In this document: positions 33,780 to 43,979 of the stretch, in pieces
Layout of the letters: every line of letters begins with the position of its first letter
How positions within the stretch are numbered: the stretch's first letter is position 1
DNA from: Paraburkholderia hospita
GTDB taxonomy: Bacteria; Pseudomonadota; Gammaproteobacteria; Burkholderiales; Burkholderiaceae
Assembly (NCBI RefSeq): GCF_002902965.1
Contig: NZ_CP026106.1
Span: 1,860,001 to 1,924,000 of the forward strand
Direction: 5' to 3'
Length of the DNA stretch: 64,000 bases
Notes under the pieces: model-generated
What the model saw: only the letters and a program-made list of their open reading frames with translations
Database searches by the model: none
Told to the model about the DNA's origin: nothing
Made by a program: the position numbers and the translations under genes

Positions 33780-35090
33780 TCAAACACCGCGTGTTGCTGG
33801 AACAGCGCGCCGGATCACCACTGCTATCAATGCAAGGTATGGACTGACGACAGCTGAGCCGAGGACGTGGCCTGCCGTACATGCCATTCCAATCAAGACC
33901 ACAAAGAAGAGATGTGCGAACCGGTTCGCCCTTCGATGTGCACCGCGCCGAATAAACGTCCGGGTAAGCGCGATGGCATAAATTACGAAAATCGGAACAC
34001 CGAAGGCCAATAGCAGGTCGAAAACATCCAGTTCGACCATGTAGCGCACCACGGGGTGTCCCCCCGTCAATAGCGCGATGTAGCCGTTCGCCTGCACATC
34101 GGTCCATACGTTTGCAAGCTTCAGATTCCGGCCGGAGAGCAGCAACGTTAGAACGACGTCGTCATCGGTGTGGCCACTCCTGTACTCGAAGTAGCGCAGG
34201 CTAAGGTCGACTGCCTGATTAACTGCCGGGACAAAAAAATAGGCGCTGGTCGCTGCGATGGCTAATACAGTCAGCACCAATCCTGCATACCAGCTTGCCT
34301 TTATGGCGTTGTACCTGGCAAAGAAGTAAGCGCAGGTAACGCCCATCGCACCCAGCATTGCGCCTTTTGTTCCAGTAAGGCCCGAGGCGACGATCATGCA
34401 GCCAACCAGCAACATGCTGCGCCACGTCCAGCCTCGTACGAGAGCGTGCAGATATCCTAACGCCGTAGCGGCGACAACAAGCGCCGCCGCTTCATTTTGC
34501 GCATAGATGATCCCCTTGTATCCCGAGCGGATTTGCACGTCTGCTTGATAGCTGCGGAACAGATCGATAGATAACGAAGCGCCGACGATGATTGACAGGC
34601 CGTATGCCATGAGCGCGGCGAATGCGACCGATTGCACCTGCTCGAGCCGGCGGTCCGTTAGCATCATCATGGCGGCCGGATAGACAAAGAACGTGAACAC
34701 CTTCAGCACGAACACGACTTGCTCAAAAAGCTCATGCGCCACAAGCATCCCGAATGCATATGAGCCGATCGTCGTGCATACCACGAACGCGAAAGCGGCC
34801 GCTTGACGAAGTCCGCCCATGCTCGTGCGCGACCCATAGATCAGACAGACGATGAGGCTGATAGTCATCATCCCACGCAGCAATAGCGAGATCCGCGCAT
34901 CGACGCCAGCCCCTGCGCCAGCCCCTTTGGCCGCGTACACGGAAAGAAAATCCGCGAAGGGCGACAAAGCCAAACCAATAACAAGTGCCCCCCACACAAT
35001 GGCCGCGGCTAATTTGAAACCGGCATCCGTGCGAATGGGTGATCGGTCGGGCTTTAAGGTTTCGTAGGCGGATCTGTCGATGGAATGCAT
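33780..35090 (-). CDS. O-antigen-ligase/Wzy-like EPS polymerase, multi-pass membrane protein
   Basis: 436 residues from the ATG at 35090 (GAGGTG about 7 bases upstream); the frame can start at 35114 without a ribosome site. About ten to eleven hydrophobic segments and a large periplasmic loop near residues 290-340 (YFEYRSGHTDDDVVLTLLLSGRN). Poorly conserved, as usual for Wzy. Called from topology plus its place between wzx and ugd. Low confidence in specific linkage. Confidence 0.72.
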   Translation of the reverse strand: MHSIDRSAYETLKPDRSPIRTDAGFKLAAAIVWGALVIGLALSPFADFLSVYAAKGAGAGAGVDARISLLLRGMMTISLIVCLIYGSRTSMGGLRQAAAFAFVVCTTIGSYAFGMLVAHELFEQVVFVLKVFTFFVYPAAMMMLTDRRLEQVQSVAFAALMAYGLSIIVGASLSIDLFRSYQADVQIRSGYKGIIYAQNEAAALVVAATALGYLHALVRGWTWRSMLLVGCMIVASGLTGTKGAMLGAMGVTCAYFFARYNAIKASWYAGLVLTVLAIAATSAYFFVPAVNQAVDLSLRYFEYRSGHTDDDVVLTLLLSGRNLKLANVWTDVQANGYIALLTGGHPVVRYMVELDVFDLLLAFGVPIFVIYAIALTRTFIRRGAHRRANRFAHLFFVVLIGMACTAGHVLGSAVVSPYLALIAVVIRRAVPATRGV

Positions 35091-35100
35091 TCGATTCACC

Positions 35101-36384
35101 TCAGCCACGCGCAAGTTGCGCGAAGTGCGCGCGCATTGTCGGCGAGCGGATGACCCATCTAAGATAAATGCCGAGTAATGCCACTTCAGCGACCAGATAT
35201 GCGATAGCGGCTCCGCCTGCTCCCATATGGGGCACTAAAATGCAGGCGAGCATGATATTGAAGAGCCCGGCACCAAGCATGGCGCGCGCTCGGCGAGATG
35301 CTCCGTCAAATGGGACAAGCACCTGCAGTCCCAGGAAGTACGCCAGATTCCCGAATACCGTGGATAGGCAGAGCCAGTTCAACACTCCAGCGGCCGCTAC
35401 GAACTCGGAACCCAACACGAGGCGGATCAATGCACGCGACGAGACCACGCATATAAGCATGCCAACGGACGTCGTCGCTATCGTGCCGACCAGTCCGATC
35501 GTCGTCAGGCGCGCGGCGGCCCGCTTGTCGCCAGAGCAACCTTGCGATAGCAGTGCCGATATCCTTGGGTACAAGACGGTATTGATCTGCATCGGTATCA
35601 TGTTCCCTACCGTTTTTAGCTTGTCCGCAGACGCATATACGCCAGCCTGATAAGGCCCCGACAGACTGCCAAGAATGACTGTGTTAGTCGCGCTAAAAAG
35701 GCTTACCGAAGCAGTAGAGAGAAACATTTCAGCGTTATCGAAGATCTGGCGCCTTACGGCCCCCCATGAAAATCTTGGGTTGCGAAGCAGCCCTTGGTGA
35801 TACGCAAAGAAAAAGGAACCGACAGCACCGAACATGGATGCTGCAGATTGAACACCGATCGCCACATTGACATCATGCGGATATTTCACCAGCAAGAACG
35901 TTAGAGGTATTGACGAGAAACGGCTGACCAATGCGATGCAGGAGAGTAGCGAGAACCGTTCGAGTCCCTGCATTAGCCAATGCATCGTAAACACGTTCGC
36001 GACAACGCCGACCCAGCCAATCCATAACGCGGCCTTCAACTCGCCCAACCGTTGAATCATGCACGTTGCCCCGACGAGGATCGCCATTGAGAGGACACAA
36101 AGACATGTTTTGGCGCCAATGACAGACCAGATCAAATCGTTAAGCCTGGAATGATCGTGGCGAGATTGAGCGACCGCACGCGGGCCGCTCAGATTGAACC
36201 CCCACTCCGTTACGGCGATGCCATACATGGTGAGTGCCGTGACATAGCTGACCGTTCCGAAGCCAGTCGGCCCCAGAACGCGCGTCAGATAGGGAAACGT
36301 AGCGAGCGGGACCAAGTAGTTACCTATTTGCCAGATAACCATCGCAGCGAAGTTTCGACGTAATCTCGTCATGTCGCGCACCAT
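35101..36384 (-). CDS. Lipid-linked oligosaccharide flippase (Wzx/polysaccharide biosynthesis protein)
   Basis: 427 residues with about 12-14 membrane helices, of the MOP/PST family. The N-terminal NYLVPLATFPYLTRVLGPTG pattern is diagnostic for Wzx-type flippases. Moves undecaprenyl-linked repeat units across the inner membrane. An internal ATG at 36372 is an alternative start. Separated from wzc by 139 bases, which contain a small AAGCC...GGCTT hairpin but no gene. Confidence 0.88.
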   Translation of the reverse strand: MVRDMTRLRRNFAAMVIWQIGNYLVPLATFPYLTRVLGPTGFGTVSYVTALTMYGIAVTEWGFNLSGPRAVAQSRHDHSRLNDLIWSVIGAKTCLCVLSMAILVGATCMIQRLGELKAALWIGWVGVVANVFTMHWLMQGLERFSLLSCIALVSRFSSIPLTFLLVKYPHDVNVAIGVQSAASMFGAVGSFFFAYHQGLLRNPRFSWGAVRRQIFDNAEMFLSTASVSLFSATNTVILGSLSGPYQAGVYASADKLKTVGNMIPMQINTVLYPRISALLSQGCSGDKRAAARLTTIGLVGTIATTSVGMLICVVSSRALIRLVLGSEFVAAAGVLNWLCLSTVFGNLAYFLGLQVLVPFDGASRRARAMLGAGLFNIMLACILVPHMGAGGAAIAYLVAEVALLGIYLRWVIRSPTMRAHFAQLARG

Positions 36385-36523
36385 CCCGACGCGGTCAAGT
36401 GGATCTTTGTGACCAAGAAAGCCTTTTTATTGGCTTCCGGCAAAGTTCCACGCGTGAGTAGCGCTTGTTGTTTCATTGCAGTGACTTCACCCTGAGTCCG
36501 TAGAACTGGCTGTTAACCGGTTA

Positions 36524-38740
36524 TTAACTGGTTTTGGTTCGATATTCGGAGTAGGCGCCGTAGGTCGACCCACGCCGTGGGACATCGGTCAGCAGTACAC
36601 CGTTTACCGACACGCCTGCGCTAGCAAGGTGACGCGTGGCTTCGCGCAACTCTGCTGCCGAATGGCGGCCATGACGAATGACCATGAGCGTTGCGCCCGC
36701 CTCTTTTCCGACAACCACAGGATCAGTCACGGCAAGTATCGGCGGTGAATCGACGATCACGAGGTCATACATGGCCGAAATTGTTTTGCACATTGTTCCG
36801 AAACGCCCTTGCATCAGCAGTTCGGACGGACGATCGGGATATGCTCCGGCCGTCATGACATCGAGATTGGGCACCACCTGATGATGAATCACCTCGGCAA
36901 ACGGACGGCCTGACAGCACCTCGGAAAGCCCGGGCGTGTTCCTGAACGAGAAATACGAGTGCACATTACCGCGGCGCATGTCCGCATCGATCAACAAGAC
37001 GCGTTTGCCGGCCGTCGCGATCACCGTCGCGAGATTGACCGAGACGAACGACTTGCCGACTTCCGCGCGCGGCCCCGTGATCATCAGCACGTTGTTGTCC
37101 GGTTTGATCAAGCCGAACTGAAGCGCCGTACGCAGGCTGCGAAGGCCCTCGATTGCTGCGTCATCGGGAAAGATCGCTGCAAGCACGCCTCTGCTCCATG
37201 ACGGATTGCGCCGCACCGAGCGTTCGAGTTCAGCCTGCTTCTCACTGCGCGAAATGATGGCGCGGACAGGCACGTCAATTGCCAGTTCGATTTCAGCTGG
37301 ACTTTCCAGACCGCGATTGAGCGCTCGACGGCCAAGCGCGACGACGCAGCCCAGTACAAGGCCAAGCACCAAGGCCAGGGCAGTCACGATGACCTTCTTT
37401 GGACGCACCGGCTGCTCAGGAACGACGGCAAAGTCGACCGTGCGAACGTTGCCGAGTTGCCCCGCTTTCAGCACGCGCAATTGCTCCGTACTGTCGAGCA
37501 GCTTCATGTAGAGATCAGTATTGACCTTCACATCGCGCATCAGGCGTAGCACCTCCTGCTGCGTCTGCGGCATGCCGTTAACCAGGCCGTCGTATTGGTC
37601 CTGTTGATGTTCGAGTTCGGCAATACGGGCATCGACGGCGAGAACAGCAGGATGAGACGGCGTGTAACGCTGCACGAGATCGGCTCGTTGCTGCTGCAAT
37701 TCGACGAGATGAGATTTCGTGTCGACGACCGATTGCAGCAGCAGCTTTGCTTGTGCGTCGAGGTCGACGGCTCCCGACTTCGAGCGATATTCGTTGTAGC
37801 GTGCCTCGGACTGATCGAGATCCGCGCGCATTTTTGGCAGTTGTTCGCCGAGAAAACTCAACATCTGCTGGGCCTGCGCCGACTTTCCGTCGACGTTGTG
37901 CTGCACATACAGACTTGCGATCATGTTGATCGTCGCGGTAACGCGTTGTGCATCATGACCATCGAGCTTGACGCCGATAATGCCTGACTGTTTCGTCTTT
38001 TCGGCAATATCAAGCTTCTTTTGCATTTCATCGACAGTTTGCTGAGTCGAGAAGCGCTTGAGTTGAAAGCTCGTGCCAGGCCGAGCCATGAGCGAAGCGA
38101 CCTTCAGATGCACGATGCCATTGGAAGTCGCACCACTGGCGTCTTCATTTACGTGGCCGCGCAACGTCACGTTGCCGTCTGGATCGACCAATTCATAACC
38201 TTGCGCATCAAGCACGCGCAGTTTGAACTTCGTTTCGTACAGTACGGGAGGAACGTCGAATCGCGAAATGTCGATATGTTCCCCACCCCATGCGAAGCTG
38301 GACAATCCAATGACGGGGTTGGCTAACCCGATAAGTCCATTGTCTTGACGGTAACGCGCAATCGCTCCGCCAATCAGAGGGAAATAGTCTGGTTGCGCAA
38401 ACACATCTAGGTGCAGACGGTTGACCGTTTCGCCCACTACCAGGCGCGATCGGATCAACTCGATTTCTGCATCGACTGTCGCCGTGCTCTGAAATAGCGA
38501 GGCAAGATCGCTCAGCTTGCTATTAATCGAACTCAAACCGGAATCGTCATCGACCTGAATGACGGCGTCAGCGCGATAGACAGGCGTTGCCAGAACAGCG
38601 TACATCGTGCCCAGAAGGAGCGCGCCGACGGCGACGAGCGCAATCAGCTTCCAGCTTTCACGCAGAATATTGAAAATCTCGGAGAGATCGATTTCATCAT
38701 CGCCCTGCTCCACGGCGCTATTTTGCTTAAGAAGAGTCAT
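36524..38740 (-). CDS. wzc: Polysaccharide co-polymerase and tyrosine autokinase (Wzc/BceF type)
   Basis: 738 residues. Wzz-type chain-length domain with two membrane helices (near residues 35-55 and 445-465) and a coiled-coil periplasmic part, then a cytoplasmic kinase with Walker A GPRAEVGKS (about 557), Walker A' LLIDADMRRGN and Walker B VIVDSPP. The C-terminus YGAYSEYRTKTS has three Tyr residues, the usual autophosphorylation cluster. Controls polymer length and export with Wza. Starts 3 bases after wzb. Confidence 0.93.
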   Translation of the reverse strand: MTLLKQNSAVEQGDDEIDLSEIFNILRESWKLIALVAVGALLLGTMYAVLATPVYRADAVIQVDDDSGLSSINSKLSDLASLFQSTATVDAEIELIRSRLVVGETVNRLHLDVFAQPDYFPLIGGAIARYRQDNGLIGLANPVIGLSSFAWGGEHIDISRFDVPPVLYETKFKLRVLDAQGYELVDPDGNVTLRGHVNEDASGATSNGIVHLKVASLMARPGTSFQLKRFSTQQTVDEMQKKLDIAEKTKQSGIIGVKLDGHDAQRVTATINMIASLYVQHNVDGKSAQAQQMLSFLGEQLPKMRADLDQSEARYNEYRSKSGAVDLDAQAKLLLQSVVDTKSHLVELQQQRADLVQRYTPSHPAVLAVDARIAELEHQQDQYDGLVNGMPQTQQEVLRLMRDVKVNTDLYMKLLDSTEQLRVLKAGQLGNVRTVDFAVVPEQPVRPKKVIVTALALVLGLVLGCVVALGRRALNRGLESPAEIELAIDVPVRAIISRSEKQAELERSVRRNPSWSRGVLAAIFPDDAAIEGLRSLRTALQFGLIKPDNNVLMITGPRAEVGKSFVSVNLATVIATAGKRVLLIDADMRRGNVHSYFSFRNTPGLSEVLSGRPFAEVIHHQVVPNLDVMTAGAYPDRPSELLMQGRFGTMCKTISAMYDLVIVDSPPILAVTDPVVVGKEAGATLMVIRHGRHSAAELREATRHLASAGVSVNGVLLTDVPRRGSTYGAYSEYRTKTS

Positions 38741-38743
38741 GAT

Positions 38744-39184
38744 TCAGTGAGCCAGTCCCGCCAGTGCTCCCCGCCAATACGCAACGCCATGCTCGATTTG
38801 CGCGAATGCCAGATCAAATGCCGCTCGATGGCGGCGATATGGGTCGACCACGTCGACACCCTCGTTCTCGGCCAGCCGATAGACCTTGCCACGTGAAGAC
38901 GGCCACACGCATTCGATGTACTCGCGTTGCGCCGTGGTCATCGTCAGGATCAGATCGGCGCTGTTGACCTCATGGCCCGTGAGCGCCGTTGCGACGTGAT
39001 CGCCAAGAGAGACGCCACGTTCACGCGCCATCTCGAGCACGTGCGGGTCTGCGCTCTCCCCAACCAGAGCATGTGTACCCGCCGAACTGAAGCGGATATC
39101 CGGAAAGCTTGCCGCCAGCATCGCGCAAGCCAGCGGACTGCGGCAGATGTTGCCTTCGCACACCACGAGAACACGATCGATCAT
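38744..39184 (-). CDS. wzb: Low-molecular-weight protein-tyrosine phosphatase (Wzb/BceD type)
   Basis: 146 residues. P-loop CEGNICRS (Cys9, Arg15) and the catalytic-acid loop DPYRR near residue 115. Dephosphorylates Wzc so it can cycle. Start overlaps the wza stop (ATGA). Confidence 0.93.
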   Translation of the reverse strand: MIDRVLVVCEGNICRSPLACAMLAASFPDIRFSSAGTHALVGESADPHVLEMARERGVSLGDHVATALTGHEVNSADLILTMTTAQREYIECVWPSSRGKVYRLAENEGVDVVDPYRRHRAAFDLAFAQIEHGVAYWRGALAGLAH

Positions 39185-40410
39185 TTCGCCACCAGTCCCG
39201 CAGTCAGACCTGCATTAATCGCCGGAATCAATAAGGTCAACACGCGGTTGAAGCGAACGAGACCGTTGCCGTCGACATACACGACATCCTTTGGCTGAAG
39301 ATCGAATTCCTTGGCGACCAGCATCGACACCGGAGAGCGACCGTCCAGATGGAACACCTCGGGTGTGCCGCTTAGGCTCCCGCGAATCACAAACATCTGT
39401 GACGCATCTGCTGTCGATGAATTGACACTGCCAGCCTGCGCGAGCGCATCAGCCAACGTGATGCGTCCCGTGCGCCGAGGAATAGCGGAAAGCGGTTTGG
39501 TGACTTCCCCCATGACGTAAACGTCGTTTTCGTCACGTGCGACTACCCGAAGAAGATCGCCGGATTGAAGATACAGTCGCGAGGGGCTGATCCCGCTCGC
39601 AACCATTTGCGTCAGATCAACGCGATGGGAAACACCATTGCGCACCAGCAAAAGATCACTTTGATCGGCTGATTCGGTGAATCCGCCCGCACGCGAGATC
39701 GCTTCATACAGAGACATTGGTACGTCGTTCACCGAAACGGCACCAGGTGTTCGGACTTCACCGTCGACATAAACCTGATGGGCCCGATAGGACGCCATCC
39801 GCACCGTTACCTGCGGGTTAACGAAGTACTGGGCAAGCGCGGCCGCCAGGCGACGTTGCACGTCTTCGACCCGCAGGCCAGCAACGTGCATCGTTCCCGC
39901 ATACGGATAAGTGAGATTGCCAGCCTGATCGACGACGAAGCCGGCATACGGATCGGCCGGGCGCGTGGATGATTGCGACTGGGTCGCCCCCACCGCCGCT
40001 GCGATTTCGGGGTGATCCCACACGACGATCTGGAGCACGTCGCCTGCGCCTACGCCATAAGGTTTCGGACCGGTCGACAGTAGCTTGACCTGCAATTGCT
40101 GCGCTTTGCGGCGCTCGTCCTGAAGGCGTCGGATAACGTCGATATCCAGTTCTGTAATGGGAATCTGAGGTGCGGCAAGCGTTGCTGCCGTAGACGTACT
40201 GCCCGCCTGCGCGGAGTCAGATCCTGTCTGCGGATTGGCAACCGACATTCGCATACCTGGTGCCACTGCACATCCACCGAGCAACGAACTCATGGCAATC
40301 GCAGCACTCGCAATCGAAACCTTGAGCTTCGAACTGCAAAAGATTTTCTGCTTCGCGTGAGCGGATGATTTATTCAAGCTGTTCAACACTTGCACGTTCA
40401 AAATGATCAA
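39181..40410 (-). CDS. wza: Outer-membrane polysaccharide export lipoprotein (Wza/BceE type)
   Basis: 409 residues; first gene of the EPS operon. Lipobox LLGGC (Cys47) after an unusually long, charged N-terminal leader of about 30 residues, so the true start may be later, but no other convincing start exists before the hydrophobic segment. Poly_export domain (YGVGAGDVLQIVVWDHPE, about 118-135) followed by SLBB repeats (VYVDGEVRTPGAVSV; VYVMGEVTKPLSAIP; VVYVDGNGLVRFNRV). Forms the export channel. Confidence 0.92.
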   Translation of the reverse strand: MIILNVQVLNSLNKSSAHAKQKIFCSSKLKVSIASAAIAMSSLLGGCAVAPGMRMSVANPQTGSDSAQAGSTSTAATLAAPQIPITELDIDVIRRLQDERRKAQQLQVKLLSTGPKPYGVGAGDVLQIVVWDHPEIAAAVGATQSQSSTRPADPYAGFVVDQAGNLTYPYAGTMHVAGLRVEDVQRRLAAALAQYFVNPQVTVRMASYRAHQVYVDGEVRTPGAVSVNDVPMSLYEAISRAGGFTESADQSDLLLVRNGVSHRVDLTQMVASGISPSRLYLQSGDLLRVVARDENDVYVMGEVTKPLSAIPRRTGRITLADALAQAGSVNSSTADASQMFVIRGSLSGTPEVFHLDGRSPVSMLVAKEFDLQPKDVVYVDGNGLVRFNRVLTLLIPAINAGLTAGLVAK

Positions 40411-41007
40411 AATTCGCTACAACGGATCTGCTTCCCCAAGCCTGATTCCACCGGCCAGACACAAGCATCTGTTGAGACGTGTCGAACTCACTTGCGTACA
40501 GCGTCGCAAGCGGGATGACAAACGGGAGAGAAGCTGCCAGACACTTCGCGAGATGAATTCGTCGAGCAGGTTCACACTGCTGGAGAGTCACTCTTGCAAC
40601 ACATAAGTCGCACCCCTCAAGCAGGCGCCAAGCATAAGCGTTGCACCCCCATGCCACCGGCCAGAACCCGAACCGTTTTCGCCAGCCTCATATCTGTTCG
40701 TCAAGGACCGGTCTCATCCCGCTAAGCACTTTGCAAAGAAAAAATCAACCAGGGTGAACTCTGAGCGATAATGACGGTCCGATTCAAGGCCGCGCGGTTC
40801 TTCATCAGCCTTTCCGGGATGAGAGCCACCGCCCAAACGACTGCGCCGAAACGCTGCATCGCGCGATAGATTCAGAGAAAGCGCGAAGCCACGCCCGGCA
40901 CCCAAGGCCTGCAACCTCACGCCTTCCATTTCCGCAGCACCGGAGAAACCGCGTCGCGCGTCCTTCGCGCACCGTTTCACGGGGGCGCTTTGTCAATTCA
41001 AAAAGGC
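40411..41007. other. Promoter region between the EPS operon and opgC-like gene
   Basis: About 600 bases between divergent genes. The half next to wza must contain the EPS operon promoter. I looked for the JUMPstart/ops GGCGGTAG element and did not find it. No gene is convincing; the open frames here are short and unlike proteins. Confidence 0.45.
40491..40510. promoter_or_regulatory. Inverted repeat about 80 bp upstream of wza
   Basis: CTTGCG, 8-base spacer, CGCAAG. Placed 81 bases from the wza start, where an activator or repressor of the EPS operon could bind. Confidence 0.35.
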
Positions 41008-42111
41008 ATGCAGACATCCAAAAACCGTCTGATCGAACTGGATTTCTTCCGAGGGCTAGTTCTTATATTTATCGTTGTCGACCACATCGGCGGCAGCATC
41101 CTGTCGCGCGCGACGCTGCACGCGTACGCGCTGTGCGACGCGGCCGAAGTCTTCGTCTTCCTCGGTGGATTCGCGACGGCCACGGCCTACGCGTCGCTCG
41201 CGAAGCGCCACACGGAAGCCGACGCGCGCAACCGCTTCTTCAAGCGTTCGCTCGAGCTGTATAGGGCGTTTCTGATTACGGCCGTCCTGATGCTGCTCGT
41301 AAGCGCCGTGATGAGCGCGTTCAGCATCGACGCGCCCAACATGGCCACGACCGATCTCGACGACATGATGGACACGCCCACCGCGGTCCTGCGCGACATC
41401 CTGCTGTTCCGTCGCCAGCCGTATCTGGCATCGGTGCTGCCCATGTACGCGTTCTTCGCGTTCGCCGTGCCCGCCATCCTGCCGCTCGCGCGCAGCAAGC
41501 CGTGGCTGCTGCTGGCGGGCAGCCTCGCCGTGTGGTCGATTGCGCCGTCGCTGCTGCCGCATCTGCCCGTTGCGGAAGACGCGCAATGGGACTTCAACCC
41601 CTTCGCGTGGCAGTTGATGTTCGTGCTCGGCGTGATCGCGCAGACGCAGCCCGTCTATCAGCGCGCGAGTGCGCACCGCCACGGGTGGCTATTGACAGTG
41701 CTCGCCTGCGGCATCGTTGCGGCTGCCGCCTGGTTCAAGCTGTTCGTGGAAGTGGGGCCGCTGGACAGCAGCCTGAAACAGAATCTGTCGTGGCTGCGCG
41801 CGGTGAATTTCCTCGCGATCGCATGGCTCGTCGCGAATATGGTGCGCATCGGCTGGGCGAGAGCGCTCGCGCAGCGCTTGCCGTGGGTAGGACTCGTCGG
41901 GCGCAAGGGCCTCTTGTGCTTCGTCGCGGGGACGGTGATCTCGCTTGTCGTCGACTCGCTGCTCTACACGGCCACCGACGGCTATCTGAATATACCGCTC
42001 GGCCTCGTCGCCGACGCCGTCGCGATCGGCTCGCTATTCGCCGTCGCCAAGGTATCGGTGCCGATCTCGCGCGTGCTGACGCTGCGCCTGCGCGGCTCGG
42101 GCCCCGCCTGA
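41008..42111 (+). CDS. OpgC-like membrane protein
   Basis: 367 residues with about ten membrane helices. The N-terminus RLIELDFFRGLVLIFIVVDH is the OpgC/acyltransferase-3 signature. OpgC relatives succinylate or otherwise decorate periplasmic glucans, but the family is broad. Start: ATG at 41008 or an upstream in-frame TTG at 40990 with GGGGGC before it; the first fits the family length better. Confidence 0.8.
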   Translation: MQTSKNRLIELDFFRGLVLIFIVVDHIGGSILSRATLHAYALCDAAEVFVFLGGFATATAYASLAKRHTEADARNRFFKRSLELYRAFLITAVLMLLVSAVMSAFSIDAPNMATTDLDDMMDTPTAVLRDILLFRRQPYLASVLPMYAFFAFAVPAILPLARSKPWLLLAGSLAVWSIAPSLLPHLPVAEDAQWDFNPFAWQLMFVLGVIAQTQPVYQRASAHRHGWLLTVLACGIVAAAAWFKLFVEVGPLDSSLKQNLSWLRAVNFLAIAWLVANMVRIGWARALAQRLPWVGLVGRKGLLCFVAGTVISLVVDSLLYTATDGYLNIPLGLVADAVAIGSLFAVAKVSVPISRVLTLRLRGSGPA

Positions 42112-42186
42112 AATCCGCGATCAGGCAGTTACGCGAGCCTGACTAAACTAAACACTGCATCAGGAAAGCCACATCGGTCGAACGCA

Positions 42187-43272
42187 TCAGCGCTCGACCC
42201 ACTCGGTCCATAGCACCATCAGCACCGTCATCAGCGCCGGGCCGACGAATAGCCCGAGCAGCCCGAACGTCTCCGCGCCGCCGAGAATCCCGAACAGCAC
42301 GAGCAGAAACGGCAGCCGCGCGGAACTGCCGATCAGCACCGGTCGCACGAAGTGCTCGGCGACAAACGCGACGACGAAGCCGAACACAGCAAGGCCAATC
42401 GCAGGAACGAGCGCGCCTTGCTCGATGAAGAGCCAAAGCGCCGCGCCGCAGAATACGATCGGCGCGCAAAACGGCAGCATCGCCGCGATCGCCGTGACGA
42501 AACCGAGCAGCGCCGCGTGCGGGACGCCCGTCAGCATATACGCGAGCAGCAGCAGCGCGCCCTCGCCGATCCCGACGACCACCAGCCCCGACACCGTCCC
42601 GCGCACGGCCGCCGCCATCCGTTCGGCGAGATGCATGCCGTCATAGCCGAACGCGCGCCGCATACCCTTCATCAATTCGCCCGACAGCTTCGGCCCCGCC
42701 TGAAAGATCACGAACAGCGTGACGAGCATGAAGCCGAACAGCATCAGCGCGTGCGCGGCCCGGGCGCCGAAATGCCGGCCAAACGTGACGACAGCGCCGC
42801 CGTGCAAGCCCTTCATCGCGGGCGAATCGCGCAGCGGCTGCGTCAGGTTGTCCTGCCACCAGGCCCCTATCTGCGCTGCGCCAAACGGCAGATGTTGGAC
42901 GAAGTCCGGCAACGGAATGCCGTTCTCCTGCACGTCGCGCGCCCATTCGATCACGTCGTGCGCCTCGGCCGCCGCCTGCGCAATCCCGATCCCGACAGGC
43001 AGCAGAAACAGCAAGCCGATGGCAATGGTCAGAACGGTCGCGATCAGCGTCGAGCGCCCCTTGAACAGCCTGTGCTCTTCGATCCTGTGAAACGCCGGCC
43101 ACAGCGCAATCGCGATCACGCAAGCCCACGCAATGGCCGGCACGAAATCACGGATCACCCAGATCGCCAGCGCCACCATCACGGCATACAGCGCGGCCGA
43201 AGCGATCCGCTGCACTTTGCGGCGATTCGGCATGTCGGCCTCGGATGGAACGTCGGGCGGGCGCTGATTCAT
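42187..43272 (-). CDS. AI-2E-family (PerM/TqsA-like) membrane transporter
   Basis: 361 residues, about eight helices, with the family patterns AIAWACVIAIALWPAFHRI near residue 50, TLFVIFQAGPKL near 165 and VLIGSSARLPFLLVLFGILGG near 312. Family members include the autoinducer-2 exporter TqsA and Na+/H+ antiporters; role here unknown. Start has GAGGT four bases upstream. Confidence 0.85.
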   Translation of the reverse strand: MNQRPPDVPSEADMPNRRKVQRIASAALYAVMVALAIWVIRDFVPAIAWACVIAIALWPAFHRIEEHRLFKGRSTLIATVLTIAIGLLFLLPVGIGIAQAAAEAHDVIEWARDVQENGIPLPDFVQHLPFGAAQIGAWWQDNLTQPLRDSPAMKGLHGGAVVTFGRHFGARAAHALMLFGFMLVTLFVIFQAGPKLSGELMKGMRRAFGYDGMHLAERMAAAVRGTVSGLVVVGIGEGALLLLAYMLTGVPHAALLGFVTAIAAMLPFCAPIVFCGAALWLFIEQGALVPAIGLAVFGFVVAFVAEHFVRPVLIGSSARLPFLLVLFGILGGAETFGLLGLFVGPALMTVLMVLWTEWVER

Positions 43273-43650
43273 GTGACCTCGTGATGGACTCGATGCGCGT
43301 TCAACGACCGCGCATCACAATGATGGGGCGGGCAAACATCGTCAGCAGATGCACGCATGCGCGGTGCCTGCGCACGCTCGCCACGGCGTTGCCAAACCGT
43401 TCATCTTAAAGGATGCAACGATTGCCGGCAGACCACGCAAACGGTCCGGCCCTTTTCTGCCGTTCATACAACAGTTCGTTGCATATTTGCGTGTAATCGA
43501 TATAACGAGCCGCAAAACCGCTTTATACCGTCCGCGTGCATACCCAGGACCCGATTATTGCTAAATCGGGAACAGTGTTTCTACGCGAGCACAATGGCTC
43601 TCACGCGTGCGCGGGTCTAAATTCGGCACACCACAAATACGGAGCCGACC
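43273..43650. other. Intergenic region with a widely spaced inverted repeat
   Basis: 378 bases between divergent genes. ATGCAACGA (43413-43421) and TCGTTGCAT (43476-43484) are exact 9-base complements 54 bases apart. Otherwise nothing recognised; a 71-codon frame (43349-43564) is not protein-like. Confidence 0.4.
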
Positions 43651-43938
43651 ATGACCACCCTGGAGTGTTTACCGTTGATGGGCGCTAACGGGTTGCGCAT
43701 CGAGATTCTCGAACACTCTGACACGACGCTGGTAATCCGCTGGATCGAACCCGGCCGCTGCCACTATGGCGAGCAACGCTGGCGCCGTCGCTCGGCGCAT
43801 ACGTCCGGCACGTGCGCCGTTTCGCGCAGAAAGATCCGGCGGGGCGACGCCGTCTTCAAGCCAGCCGAACGTCCCGCTCCCGCGAACGCCTCTGCCATGA
43901 TCGCGGCCGAAGTGCTCGAGCACGCATTCGCTGCATAA
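43651..43938 (+). CDS. DUF3331-type protein
   Basis: 95 residues with GGAG seven bases before the ATG. The pattern DTTLVIRWIEPGRCHYGEQR followed by CAVSRRKIRRGDAVFKP near residue 55 matches the DUF3331 proteins seen in Burkholderiales, where many paralogs occur. Small, basic, no signal. Function unknown. Converges with hocS. Confidence 0.75.
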   Translation: MTTLECLPLMGANGLRIEILEHSDTTLVIRWIEPGRCHYGEQRWRRRSAHTSGTCAVSRRKIRRGDAVFKPAERPAPANASAMIAAEVLEHAFAA

Positions 43939-43979
43939 CCGACGTTTCTTGCAACAATCGGCAGTCGGCGTTCCCGACG

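Noticed and set aside
40411..40989. JUMPstart/ops element before wza
   Set aside because: No GGCGGTAG on either strand of this region.
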